60,000 bases of DNA, taken from assembly GCA_012295275.1 (NCBI GenBank), contig CM022665.1:47539602-47599601 (forward strand). Direction: 5' to 3'. The DNA is from Chrysomallon squamiferum. Its lineage: Eukaryota > Mollusca > Gastropoda > Neomphalida > Peltospiridae. The position numbers and the translations under genes are program-made. The notes below the pieces were generated by a model. It was not told where the DNA came from, did not search any database, and saw only the letters and a list, made by a program, of their open reading frames with translations. Shown here one piece after another: positions 39,597 to 53,814 of the stretch (position 1 is its first letter; the number at the start of each line of letters is the position of its first letter).

Positions 39597-40580
39597 TCAC
39601 TCACACACACACACACACACACACACATCCACAAATCACACAAATGCAGGATTCTGTACGTTAATCACACACACACACACACACCTGTGTAGCCTAAATA
39701 AAAAACATGCACACATCCATAGACACACACACATGTAGCCTAAATACAAACACACACACACCTGTGTAGCCTAAATACAAACACACATCCATAGACACAC
39801 AATGTAGCCTAAATACACGCACACATCCATAGACACACACACATGTAGCCTAAATACATACACACAAACACACACACACCCATACACACACACACATGTA
39901 GCCTAAATACAAACACATCCATAGACACACACACATGTAGCCCTAAAAATACACACACATCCATAGACACACACACATGTAGCCTAAATACAAACACACA
40001 CATCCATAGACACACTGTACATGTAGCCTAAATACACACACACACATCCATAGACACACACACATGTAGCCTAAATACACACACACATCCATAGACACAC
40101 ACACATGTAGCCTAAATACACGCACACATCCATAGACACACACACATGTAGCCTAAATACAAACACACACATCCATAGACACACACACATGTAGCCTAAA
40201 TACACGCACACATCCATAGACACACACACATGTAGCCTAAATACACGACACATCCATACACACATTACAAACACATCCACACACACACACTGTGTAGCCT
40301 AAATACAAAACACACACCTGTGTAGCCTAAATACAAAAACACACAAACACACACACATGTAGCCTAAATACAAACACACACCTGTAGCCTAAATACACAG
40401 CCTAAAACACACATGTAGCCTAATTACAAACACAGCCTAAATACAAACACACACACACACATCCACACACACACATACATGTAGCCACACAAAACACATA
40501 CATTCTGTATCAAACACACACACAACACACATGTGTAGCCTAAATACACACACACACACACACACACACACAAATGCAGC
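39597..40580. repeat. Large CA-rich minisatellite, about 20 units
   Basis: Roughly 1 kb of units built on ATGTAGCCTAAATACA plus CACACATCCATAGACACACA. Most units are 38-46 bp and vary in the number of CA repeats, with some shorter degenerate ones at both ends. It opens long Cys/Val/Trp frames on the minus strand that are artefacts. Regular spacing superficially resembles CRISPR, but the spacers are themselves CA repeats. Confidence 0.92.
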
Positions 40581-40972
40581 ACCAACAAACATACAAGACA
40601 CAAAAAACACCAAAAACATAAAATTTAAAAAACAAAAAAAAAAAATAAAAATAAGCAAGAACAACAAACAACAAGAACAAGCTTTCAACCCTTTATTGAA
40701 AAGACAATAAAAACAATATTGGTAATCTGGAGTACCAAACGAGACAGACAACATCTATCCATGTGAAAAACTGCTGGAATGGACTCCACCGCTGAGGTAA
40801 GATTAACATGTGTCACAAGTAGGAGGTTACCTCTAAAAACCAAGTATCACGAAGGAAACAGCATTTCTACATGGGCTAAGTGAGTGAGTAAAACGGAGGA
40901 AGAATTCTAACTGGAAAAACAAAAAAGTAGTGCAATAAAACACTCTTTTAATTACTGTAAAATAAAATAAAA

Positions 40973-41010
<38 letters not shown>

Positions 41011-43298
41011 CGCTAAAAAAAAAGGGGGGAATTAAAATAAATAAAAACTGAAAAATGCAAATAAAGAGTGCAATATGATTTTTGTATGAGTTTGTAAATA
41101 TTTTGTGTTAAATAAAACAAATAAAAAGAGTATATCACTTATAAGAACATTGCAGTTGTTTTTTGTTTTTGTTTTGTTTTTCCTTTAATTTTTATATTTA
41201 TTGTTCGTTAAATAAATAAAACGAACCAAAATAGGAAATCATTTTTAGTAACATTGGAGTTTTTCCTTTGTTTCTTTTTTTTTTTTTTTTTTCTAATTAC
41301 ATAAATATTGTGGCAATAAATTAATAAAAATCAAACAAAAACAGTATATCACATTTAATAACATTGCAACATTTTATAAAAAAAGTGGAACTTTTTCTTC
41401 TCCATTCTTTAATAAAAATTTACATTTTACTTTCTTTTTTTTTAAGTTAAAATTTTCTTTATAAACTGAAACCTTTCAAAAAAATACTGAAATTCATTAA
41501 AATATCGTAAGTTAAACCGGTTTATAAAAACCTGCAGATACTTCATTGTGGTTATACCTCTTAGATTTCTCATATATTCAGTTTTCTGTTGTATTTATAT
41601 ATTATACTGAACTGTCTATTACTGTACTCTATATAAAACTGAATGCATTGTATTGTTATGGGACTTCACTAGGCATGATTGATTGTCTAATAATAAAAAA
41701 AAAAAAAAACATGGATTTCACCTTCTTATCTTGACCAAGCTGAACATAAAAAAAAAAAAAAAAAAAATTCACAAGTTTAAAAAAGAGAGTTATTCAGGCG
41801 TGTATATATATAAAATAAAATAAAAAAAAAAAAAAACCCATTTCCAATTGAGCTTAAAAATGCTTAAAATGTCAAAAAAAAACAACATAAAATTTGATTA
41901 TGAAAAAATTAAAATGATCAAAATAATGGGATATTGCTGGATCTTGCACTACTAACAGTAAATATTATTCTAAAATATTGTAAAGAGTTTTAAATATAAT
42001 GTCTTAAATATACCTAATAAATATTACTCTAAATAGCTTGAGAAAAAAAAGTATGTATGTACTAACAAGATGTCAATGTAAATGATGTGGAAAATTTTAT
42101 ATATATATATATATGTATGCACTAACAAATATTAACCTCAAATTTGTAATCTGAGAGAAAGGAAAAAACGGTACTAATAGTAAATATTATTCTAAAATGT
42201 TGTTGAGAGCCTTTAAACTACATATTATTAATCTAAACGGTTTGCGAATATTAAAAGTATTTATGAATATCAATCTTAAAAATAATTAAACCGTATTAAC
42301 ATTTCTATATAAATACTAAGAGAAAAGGTTGAAAAAAAAGAAAAAAAAGAAAAAGAAAAAAGAAAGAAATACACACAAGAACAAGAGATCAAAGAATATT
42401 ATTATTATTATTTCGGACTCGAGTAAACTAAGTAAAATTTATATACTGTCATGGGACATAAATGGTAAAGCAATAATGGTAACAAATAAAAACAACAAAC
42501 AAAACAAAACAAAATAAATAAATAAATAAACAGATTAATAAACAACATGGACAGATTGTGAATGTACATTACAAATGTCATACCCTTTCCTCCTGGTTTA
42601 ACAAAACTCCGGGATTCACACAAAGGTAAAAAATCCCAGGTGTAATCCCAGAATTCAACCAGTTTAACTTTCTACAGAGATCAAGCAGGGCAGTAAGATC
42701 ATGATCATGTGTCTGAGGCACCATGAAGGAACCCAGGCTTTTTAAAAAATAAAAAAAAACTCACACAGAGAGAGAGAGAGAGTTATTTACAAATTAGCGA
42801 GTAAAAAAAATAACATACACCATCATCATCATCATCTGAAAGGTCATAAAACATTTAAAAATTAAAAACTTTCTAAAACGTAAAGAGACGATTCAAATAT
42901 GTTAAAAAAACATATATATATATATATATATATACTAACAGTAAAATAATGTATAATACTGTGTAATCAGAATGCATGTAAAATTCCCAAGTTCAACAAA
43001 GAAATAATTAATTTAAAAAAAGAAAGAAAAGAAAGAGAAGCAAATATACAGTTGTAAAACTACCTTAGTAGTTAGTTATATGGTAACAATAACTATATAT
43101 ATATATATATATAAAAAGAAGAAGACAAATTTACTTTTGAACTGAAGTTATTTGTAAAATCATTATTCTAAAAAAAAAAAAAAAAAAAATTTTAAAAATA
43201 TCTTACACAAGATAAAGTAAATACAAAATTCTGAGCATAGTTGTTTTGTAAAACACCAAAAAAAAAATAAAAATGTGGTTTAATTTCAGTGTGGTTAT

Positions 43299-43338
<40 letters not shown>

Positions 43339-44679
43339 ATAATAATAATTTAGTTAACAATAATATTAAAATCTGAAAGTATGTTTTGTCATAAATAATC
43401 AATGAAAAGATGATGATGACAAGTATAAGTTGTAATACTTCTACAAAACTACAACCATCTAGTTTCAATATTCTAACAAGGATTAATTTATAACATGTCC
43501 TCTTTTTCGAATGCTTCACAATAAATTTGCTTATATACTTGAATTTCAATAAATTCTATACATCACCAAAATAAAACAATAAATAAATTTAAAATTTCAA
43601 TTTTTTGTTTTTTTTTTCCCCTAACAAATGCAGATATATTAAAATTTAATTAAAGTAGGTTATGTACAGGGCCAAACACCTAATCAGTACCAAACACAAA
43701 ATGATTGTGTCTGTGTAGCTTATTTACAATGGCAGACAAATTCTGTTGATGACAGCAGAAAAAAAAAAAAAAAAATAAAAAACTTTTTCTGCTTTTTATT
43801 CTCAAGGGCAAAGGTGTATGGTGACAAGAAAAGATGTAATAACTGAAGGGTACAATCTAGTCAACAATGACAGTGCAGAAATTATCTTGTAAACTGATAG
43901 CATTGTATAAATTTCAGTGTAAATAGGAAAACAAAAAACAAATTTTAAATTTTTTCAGTTTTTTTTCTGATTGTTTAAGGTCAAGTTGTTCCTGGCAGTA
44001 CAGCAGAATGCAAAACTCAATTTATTAAAAAAAAAAAAAAAAAAAAAAAAACCAATAAAAACAACAACAACTAAATAACTGAGTAAAAACAGACGATGTT
44101 ACAAAGTCAACTACACACAGCAAACATTGAAAAAAAAAGAATCAACAACAACAACAACAGCAGCAGCAGCAGCAGCAGAGGCAGCACATCTAAGAAAATT
44201 AAAAACTATCAGCAAACTGAAACAAAAATAAACAAAAAAACAACAAAAAAAAAAAAAATCTAAACCATTAACTGTCCAATGCACACATCTAGATTGGGAA
44301 AAAAAAAAAAACAGTTTTCTGTGAGTTCACCATGATACTTGATCTCTAAATGACAAAACTATGAATATTTGAAAATGTATTTTCTGTTTTATTTTGTATC
44401 CTCTAGATCCTATCGTAACAGCAAAATGATGTCAGCTAGCTGATAAACCTCTACACAGAACAGGAGAACGTTCAACACACACCTTGTCCCTTTGCAAGAA
44501 ATCTCCCCAGAGGAAAAACAACAAAATCAATCTTTCATTCATCGCACTGCGCATTCTCTTTGATTCTTCCGCACGCAACAACAATCAAGTGTGACGTGTG
44601 CAGCCTGTCCTGGGGAAAAACAACACCAACAACATCATCACCAACAACAACGTCTTGAACTTATTCTTGCCTCCAAGAT

Positions 44680-44985
44680 GCACCTACACCTGCAAGTCCT
44701 GTGAGCGGCACCTGCACCTATAAGTCACATACCTTCAGCTTTGTTAATATATAAACTTGTATCTGAGTAATGTGCACTGACACCTATGAGTTATGTATGA
44801 GCCTGCAGGATCCGTGAGCTGCACCTGCACCTATTAGTCGCCTACTTTCAGCTTTATCAGTGAACTGTGTTATATTGACACCTATAAGTTACATGTAACA
44901 TAGTGAGTAATGCAGAAACACCTAGACCAGTGAGTTGCACCTACACCTGTGAGTTTTGTGCACCTATAAACCTTCATGCTGTACT
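44680..44985. repeat. Degenerate ACCTGCACCTATAAGT repeat
   Basis: At least four degenerate copies of a segment with CACCTGCACCTATAAGTCAC and CCTGTGAGCTGCACC, in two higher-order blocks of about 125 bp each carrying CTTTCAGCTTT. It is more GC-rich than the flanks. Confidence 0.55.
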
Positions 44986-45867
44986 GTACTAGAGGAACAA
45001 CTTTTAAACATTTTTTGTTTTGTTTTTCATCTTACACAGAGCAATTGCACTTTACACTTAGAAATAAAAACAACTTTTTTTTAAATAAAAAAAGCTTTCG
45101 GCCAATGCATTATTAACGTGCCAAGTTCACCGAAGCTAAAACACAGTAATTTCATTTTATTATTTACAGTTTTATTATTGTTCTTTTGTTTCCTGGGTGT
45201 TTGTTTATTTTTGTCTCACCATGATCAATTTGATAAAAAAAATAAATAAATAAATAAAATATATAAAGAGTAAAAAAATGCAAACTATTCATCAACATTA
45301 AAAAAACAACAACATAATAATAATAATTATAATACACTTAAAAAAAAATAATAATAATAATAAAATAAAATAAAAAACATTCCCCAAAACATAAGCAGCA
45401 GATAAGAAATGAAGGGATGAAATGATGCATTACACATGAATAAATATATTGATGTAGTTTCTGCGTTAGTAAAAAAATAAGAAGCGAAGTTATGAAAATT
45501 GTATATTTTTTTTTTTTTGTTGTTTTTTTACATCTGATTCAAAGGGGGGAATGCTCAGTAAGTGGACAATGAAATGTATGACATGGACAATGTCGTGTAT
45601 TGACATCACTGTACAGGTGAGGTCCTGTGTATTGCACAGGTGTCAGTAATGAGAAAAAAAAAATATAGTAGTAGTAATAATAATAATAATAATAATTAAA
45701 AAATAATAATAATACCAATAATAATAATAATAATAATAATTAAAAATTAATAATAATACCAATAATACCAATGATAATAATAGTAATATTAATAATAATA
45801 ATCATTATTATGCCATTTATATCAATGATAACAATAGTAATATTAATAATAATATTATTATTATTAT

Positions 45868-45915
<48 letters not shown>

Positions 45916-46574
45916 GGATATGCACAGAATCATCATGATATTTTGAACTCTCTTTCACAGTTTATGTCAGAACTAAAGGCTTGATACTGTTAGTCGTGCT
46001 TGAACCTTCACAGGATGATACTTCATCATCATTTATCATCAACAAGGGATGGATGTGAATGATGCTGATCACCAAAGTTTATATTAGATACTCGTACAAT
46101 GCAGTATTTACAAATATATACAGTATAATATTATGATGATGCTAAAAGTATCTCACATACAGGAAAAACGTTATTTTTTTCTTTTGTTTTTAAATGTAAA
46201 CAAAAGAGAAAAAATATGACAAAATGACAAAAAATATTTAAAAACAAAAGTCTTTAGAAAAAATCTTCTCTTCGGTTTTCTTCTTGTTAATAAATCTTTC
46301 TTTCATGTAACAATGATATTGTTCTTTCAGAATGACAATAACAAAAACATTTATTTAACACCCTTACATTTTTCATAATAAAAAAAACAACAACAACAAC
46401 CCATCAACAACTAATAATAAAAAGGTGAACAAACAGATAGACAGATGGACAGAAAAAAAATTATCAACACTGTAGACATCATTAAAAACAATTATGCTGT
46501 TACCATTTAAAATAAAAATTTCAAAAAAAAATCTAAACATATTTTTTAAATGTTTTTTTAAAAAAAAAAAAAAA

Positions 46575-46745
46575 AAAGTTTGTACCATAAACAAGGCAAA
46601 GAAAATGCAAGTTTGTACAATCAATCAGAAACAATTTAAACAAAAACAAAAACAATTTTTTTTTTTTTTTTTAAATAAAGGAAAAAACAATTGTACCATA
46701 AACAGAGCAAGAAAAATGCAAGTTTGTACAATTACTGAAAGCAGG
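46575..46745. repeat. Duplicated block of about 115 bp
   Basis: Two copies share TTGTACCATAAACA, then GCAAGAAAAATGCAAGTTTG and TACAAT, separated by a poly-A/T-rich segment. A third partial copy may be at 46766-46780 (GTACAATTACAGA). Confidence 0.55.
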
Positions 46746-47264
46746 TTTTCACGGTTGACAAAGCAGAGATGTACAATTACAGATATCAAATTAAAATTAT
46801 TGCTCTTTACTCAGAAGTTTATTTATATACATTAATTTTTAATGCGTGTAAACAAAAAAAAAACAAAAAAAAAAAAAAAAATGGCGGCCTCCTCCATAAA
46901 AGACACTGACAGCAATAATTTTACTTCTCTATGGTTAAAATACTTAGTCTGTCAAAAAAAAAAAAAAAAAAATTTTACAAATTAAATAGAATAAAAATGG
47001 GGAAGTTACTCTAATGTTATCTGTTATATTTACAAGTTAATTTTTGTCTTATCCCCAAAAGTTGAAAAAAAAAAAATTAAATAATAATAATAATAAAAAA
47101 TTAAAATTAGAAAAATTGTTGTTCAGTATAAAACCTATAAGCAGCATTTGTTGTTTAAATAATATGCACAGGTTACTAAAAATGGAAAGATGTCCACTTA
47201 TTTTTATTGTGGGTGGGAGAATAAATAAAAAAAAATAAAATAAAATGTTTTTTTAATTTCACAG

Positions 47265-47370
47265 CTTGCTCTAATGACACATGTAAACAGTTTGAACTCT
47301 GGTGTCTGGAACTGAGAACAAAAACAGGACAGAATTTGATAACGAGTGCTGAATGTCATTGTGCTGTTAA
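47265..47370 (+). CDS. Candidate orphan Cys-rich internal exon
   Basis: A 106-base segment lies between a good acceptor (TTTTTTTAATTTCACAG) and a consensus donor (AA-GTAAGTAA). One frame is open throughout: CSNDTCKQFELWCLELRTKT and then SAECHCAV, with five cysteines in 34 residues, reminiscent of small secreted domains. Joined to an acceptor at about 47786 (TTTATCACAG) it would end after three codons. No upstream exon or signal peptide was identified. The surrounding DNA is low-complexity A/T, and this complex patch stands out. Chance is possible. Confidence 0.27.
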
Positions 47371-47563
47371 GTAAGTAACAAAACCGAAAATTAAGAGTTT
47401 AAGAAACTAAGTCATTAAGATTATTGCCTTGTTATAGTAAATAAGGTGATTGTGGTCTTAATTGTAATTGCTTTGGTTTAAATTTACTGATAGGGATCAC
47501 AATCGTCAAAGGCACTTTTAAAACATTTTTTTTTTTGTTATTTCTTTAATTTTTTATTATTAC

Positions 47564-47600
<37 letters not shown>

Positions 47601-47643
47601 TTCTTTTGATGTTCATTTTTTGTCTTTTTATTATTTTTATTAT

Positions 47644-47693
<50 letters not shown>

Positions 47694-49835
47694 TGAAATA
47701 TCTATTATTACATTTTGTTGCAAATTAATTTCTACATTCTAATAAGATTATTCTGTTACTGAAAAATATTTCTGTTTTTATCACAGGTTGAGATAAAACT
47801 GAAATTTACTGTTTTGTGAAAAAAAAAAGTTTAACCTAGCTAAATTAATAAACCATTTCAGAAATCTTTTACATACAGTTATACAAACTTTACTTTCAAA
47901 TTCCTCACCAACATTAATCAATCAAAAACGTCACATTTTATCAGGAACTGATAAATTTAAATCAAACTTTCAAGACAAAAATCGGGATAAATCGAGGCAA
48001 ACCAGTAAAAACTTTTTTTTTTTTTTTTTTTTTTTCTGGTTCTAACTCCACAGTGCAAAATTAAATCAAATTTTCAACTTGTGACAGGAAAATAAAACAA
48101 AACTATCTTTTCCAAAATGTATCAAGAGTTAAAAAAAAATTAAACTAACCACATTTTGAGTGCATTAAGGCAATAGAAGAAAAAAAAATGTTTTTAAACA
48201 GCATCAGGGCAAAAGGAACTGAACTAGATGTCTTTAAAATTGCATAATTAGAAAGGTATGAGAATGAACAGTGGGTAAGTCAGAACTGCTAATCATCTGG
48301 TCTGGCTTCCAGTGTGAAGTGGTCAGCTACTACTGACCACTGTCCACAGTGTACAAACACGTACACAAATAAATAAATAAATAACCAGCTATGTAACAGC
48401 ATCTCTCTGTACAGACAAAACGTCAACGTCTTACCCATGATAACAACAATGCCACCAGCATCGTCAACTTCCAATAAAATTATAACAAATGGGTCATCAT
48501 CATCACTGGATGATGTCAGTAAGTCATCATCTCAGGATGATTTCAGTAAGGTCAACAATACCTGATCTAAATTCAAAACAAGTAATTTACACAATGGACA
48601 GAACAGGTTAAATAACAACAGGTCATCCATCATCTTTAGTAGATGATCTACATTGAGAATTTGTAATCGCATGATGGAGAGAAGAAATCGACAAGAACAG
48701 AAGATGGACAAAAGAAGAAATCAACAGACATAGAAAGAAAAAAAAATGCATAAGAAGACATATTTATATATATATATACAGGACAAAGTAAATCATCAAC
48801 AAACAGTGATCAGTCAGCAACACAAATGTTTAAAATGACTCCAAACAAACAAACATCCTTTCTTCAACAATGGTGAATGATTTTTTTTCAAGTGAAAGAG
48901 AAAATGATCTTCAAAAGATGAGATTAATAAACCCTGGCAGAGGGTTTTAGTAGCAAAATGTTTGTCAGGTAGGAAAAGTTACTAGAAGAATATAAAGAAA
49001 ATATCTGAGGATTAAAAAAGAAAAAAAGAAAAAATATTCTAACAACTATGGAGACTGTTAGAGAGTAAATTTACTAAGAAATCTGAACAGTCAAAAATCT
49101 ACAAAAAAAACAAACAGGGTTAATACATGTATATGTTATTATTATTTAATAAAATTATATAAATAATCTGATTTAATCTGATTATTTTTACAAGGAGAAT
49201 CTTTGAATAAATATAAAACAGTGTCAAAATAAATTAAGAACAACAAAGGGTATAAAAAAAAACCCAACAATAATGAAAGTAATTATAAATGTGATTTTCT
49301 TTTGTAGATGGGTCTTTCTTATTAAACATCATTTTATATGGCTCAAAGTAAAAAAAAAATTTAAAAATTAAAATTATTTACTCAAGAGACCGTTCCCTCA
49401 ACACTTATTTGTTACAGAAATTTCTTTATATTTACTTTATGTATTTATTTAGTTACATATTTAATCATTTGTGTTATTTATTTATTTATTTAGTCTTATA
49501 TTTACCTATCTGTGTTATTTATTCATTTATATTATTCTTTTATTTGGTTAATTGGTTATATTTTTGCTTATTTAATTTATATTACATCATTTACTTATTT
49601 ATTTATTTATTTATTTAAATTAAAACTGTTTGATACAAACGTAAATTCAGAAACTCTTTCTTCACACACAGACACACACACACAGGCAAAGGATGTACGA
49701 ACAAGCTGATGAAAATGCATTATAAAACATGAATTTTTCTCTCTTTCTTTTTATCTTTTTTTATCTTTCTCTCTTTTTTCTTTTTGTATTATTGATGTAA
49801 AAAAAAAAAAAAAAAAAAAAATGTGGAAGTTTTTT

Positions 49836-50212
49836 TTAAAAAGCGGGGATGTAGCAGTAGGCGACAAACGAGGACAACAGCAAGTAGATTAACCACAGAG
49901 AAGTAAAGAAGACGGCTGTGGGTATCTTGTACTTGGGAGGCCCGCCCAGCTCCCCGCCTATCAGCTTCACCCGGCGCAGGACGAGGATGAAGATGCAGGC
50001 AACGGCGAGACAGCAGAACAGCGTCACGGAGAAGGCCAGCGAGCCCGGGGGCACCTTGAAGACCTCGCCACGTGACGCGTGGTAGATGGCCGCGATGGAC
50101 CACGCGATGCCGATGCCGAGGAACACGTTGACGGCATTACTGCCGGTGACGTTGCCAATGGAAGAGTCGGCGTATTTGTCGTTGATGGCGGCGACTTTGC
50201 TGGCAAACGTGT
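49836..50212 (-). CDS. NCX last exon
   Basis: Starts after a CTTTTTCTTTTTCAG acceptor with DTFASKVAAINDKYADSSIG, then NVTGSNAVNVFLGIGIAWSI. Two or three more membrane helices follow, plus the family-typical GGELGGPPK loop. It ends AYCYIPAF and TAA at 49836. GC-rich compared with everything around it. A 22-base A-run (T-run in the transcript) begins 14 bases past the stop. Confidence 0.95.
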
Positions 50213-51400
50213 CTGAAAAAGAAAAAGAATGGATGAAAGTTTTGTTGTGTAACTGGGTAGGTAAAATAGTGTGGGTTTTTTTTGGTATGAGAACGTGTCT
50301 GAAAAAGAATGGATGAAAGTTTTTTTAAATTTTGTTGTGTAACTGAGTTTTTTTTTGCTGTGGTTTAGTAGAAGCTGAATTGTTTGAATTTTTAGAATAA
50401 TTAGATGATAAAATATAAAATTTTCATTTGCTAGAATCATTACAAAAGTTTTCATTTTTTAAATTTTTTTTTTTACTTGAGAAAATTATTTTAAAAGTTA
50501 TTCTTTAGTGAAACCTGAACATCGATTTTTTTCAATGCTGTAATGATATTAAACTTTCATTTATCAGAATCATTGCTATATGTTTTGAGAAAATTACTTT
50601 TAAAGTTATTTTGTGGTGAAACCTGAACATCGATTTTTTTCAATGCAGTAATGATATTAAACTTTCATTTATCAGAATCATTGCTATATGTTTTGAGAAA
50701 ATTACTTTTAAAGTTATTTTTAGATGATGATGTAAAAATCAATTTTCTTTTCCAATATAATAATATCAAACATTCACATGTTTTAAAAGCTTTTAAAGTT
50801 ATTTTTAGATTGATGTAAAAATCAATTTTTCATATTTTTGAAGAAATTTACTTTCAAAGTTTTTTTTGATGAAACACAAAAAACTGTTTTCCCAGTACAG
50901 TAATATTAAACTTTCATTTATTAGAACCACAACTATTAGTTTCACTTTTTCTGAGAAAATTACTTTTAAAGGTATTTTTTGGTGTAATATACAAGTTATT
51001 TAATTATTTTCATATCTGAAACACATTGACATTTAGACCATTTGTGTAATAATAATAATAATTAAAAGAATCTAATAATAATGACAATTAATGATGATGA
51101 TGATGATAATTATGAAAACAAGTAATGATGATGATGATAGTGGCAATGAGGATGACAATCATCATCATCATCATCATCATGATTTTACAAAAACTGTGGT
51201 AAAAAAAAAGAAAAGAAAATCAATACCATTAAAACAGACACTAACACAGAAATGAAACTATTGCTGGCACAGTCTGACTAGTCCCTGGTGCCTCATTCCA
51301 GAAGTAATTTTTGTGTTATTGCTGTGTTTTTACAAGCCACACCAGACTCACACAGAGCCCAGATGTCTCTGATATCTAATCAAGAAATTGTACAACTCTG

Positions 51401-51462
<62 letters not shown>

Positions 51463-51553
51463 CTCTCTCTCTCAATCTCTTTCTCTCTCTCCATTATCCT
51501 TTGCACAACTATTGTCATGGTGCAATCAACTAAATATCATGTCATCAATAATA

Positions 51554-51621
<68 letters not shown>

Positions 51622-51679
51622 ATCCTCTGCACAACTATTGTCATGGTGCAATCAACTAAATATCATGGCATCAATAATA

Positions 51680-51762
<83 letters not shown>

Positions 51763-52824
51763 AAAAAACATTGTATTCTGAACCTTAGTAATCAGCAATA
51801 ATGAAAAAAAATGTCATAAACAGCAATAAAACCGACATTAATTTTCAATCATTCTACTTTTAATTTTTTTTTAAAATTCAAACATTTTGAATTTTTCAAA
51901 TCTATAACGATCTTTTGTTTAACTTTTTTTCTATAGTTTCTACATCAGACACTTTATTTTTTATTTTCGTTTGAAAGTCCGTATTTATCCTAATCCTACT
52001 TTTTACTGTACATTTTATAAAATTCACTTCTCTTTATAAACACATGTTGCAATTATGTGATAACACAAAACTCGGTGAAAATACAAAACTTGATGAAAAC
52101 ACTAAACTTCGTGTCAACAAACTTTGGTGACACTATAAAACTAGGTTACAACACAAAACTTGGTTACAACACACAACTCAATGACAACAAAAAACTTGAT
52201 GACAACACAAAAACTCGGTTACAACACAAAAACTCGGTTACAACACAAAACTTGGTTACAACACAACTCAATGACAACACAAAACTTGGTTACAACACAA
52301 AAACTCGGTGACAACACAAAACTCGGTGACAGGACAAAACTAGGCTGTGTGTGTGTGATAAATCGGAATTGTTTTCCTCACCTGGAACACTGGTTCCCAA
52401 GGCAACAAACGAGATGGCTGTGACAGTATCCTTCAGCCCCACTGTGCAGCCAAAGCCTGACGCGAGGTCACCGATGACAGCTGTGAGGAGGCCGATCACG
52501 ATGATAGACACGAAGAAACACGCCCAGCCGCCCCAGTAGTCTGAAAACAAACATCAAATAACTCAACTACATCTCAATTTATTCCGTTAAAAATATATAT
52601 ATGTATGTGTATATATATATATATAGTAATACATCAAACTTAATGTACATCTCAATTTATTTGGTTAAAAAATACATATATATAGTAATAAATAAAACTT
52701 CAACTACATCTCTACTTTATTCTGTTAAAAAATAAAATATATATATATATATATATATACAAAACTACATATAAATATAGTAATAAATAAAACTTCAACT
52801 ACATCTCTACTTTATTCTGTTAAA

Positions 52825-52860
<36 letters not shown>

Positions 52861-53165
52861 TATAAATATAGTAATAAATAAAACTTCATGTACATCTCTA
52901 CTTTATTCTGTTAAAAAAAATATATATATATATATAAAACTACATATAAATATAGTAATAAATAAAACTTCATGTACATCTCTATTTTATTCAATATATA
53001 TATATATAGTAATAAATAAAACTTCAACTACATCTCTACTTTATTCAGTTAAAAATAAAAATAGTAGTAATAAAACAAACAACAAAACTTCATCTCTACT
53101 TTATTCTGTTAAAAATATATATATATATAAATAAAACTTCATGTACATCTCTATTTTATTCATTT

Positions 53166-53206
<41 letters not shown>

Positions 53207-53361
53207 ATAAATAAAACTTCAACTACATCTCTACTTTATTCAGTTAAAAATAAAAATAGTAGTCTGAAAACAAACAACAAAACTTCATCTCTACTTTATT
53301 CTGTTAAATATGTATATATATATAGTAATAAATAAAACTTCATGTACATCTCTATTTTATT

Positions 53362-53397
<36 letters not shown>

Positions 53398-53770
53398 TAA
53401 ATAAAACTTCAACTACATCTCTACTTTATTCAGTTAAAAATAAAAATAGTAGTCTGAAAACAAACAACAAAACTTCATCTCTACTTTATTCTGTTAAATA
53501 TGTATATATATATAGTAATAAATAAAACTTCATGTACATCTCAATTTTATTCATTAAAAACATTAATAATAAAAATAATAGTTTGAAAGTAGTAAATAAA
53601 ACTTCAGGTATGTCTCAACTTCATTCATTTTTTCAAAAATATTATTATTTCACTTTAATGATAAAAAAAAAATAAAAAAATAATAATAATATCTGTTAAT
53701 ATATTAGAAGTACTGTATGAATATTACACAATTAACTTTTTTTTGTGTTTTTTGTGTTTTTATTATTATT

Positions 53771-53814
<44 letters not shown>

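Larger units (their letters stand above)
40581..49835. other. A-rich non-coding stretch downstream of NCX
   Basis: Nine kilobases without a recognised gene. The + strand is strongly A-rich with dozens of A homopolymers of 10-30 and few matching T runs until about 47.5 kb. It includes (TA)n tracts at 40978-41006, 42097-42112, 42909-42933 and 43094-43112, AAC/AGC repeats at 44140-44180, AAT arrays at 45660-45912, and long T runs at 47644-47690. Since NCX is transcribed leftward, part may be its 3' UTR, which would then be U-rich. Confidence 0.5.

Noticed and set aside
39597-40580. Regular repeats resembling a CRISPR array
   Set aside because: The spacers are themselves CA repeats, unit length varies, and the context is animal nuclear DNA without cas genes.
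51388-51801. Long Ser-Leu repeat reading frame
   Set aside because: It is the translation of a TC microsatellite and has no non-repeat coding signal.
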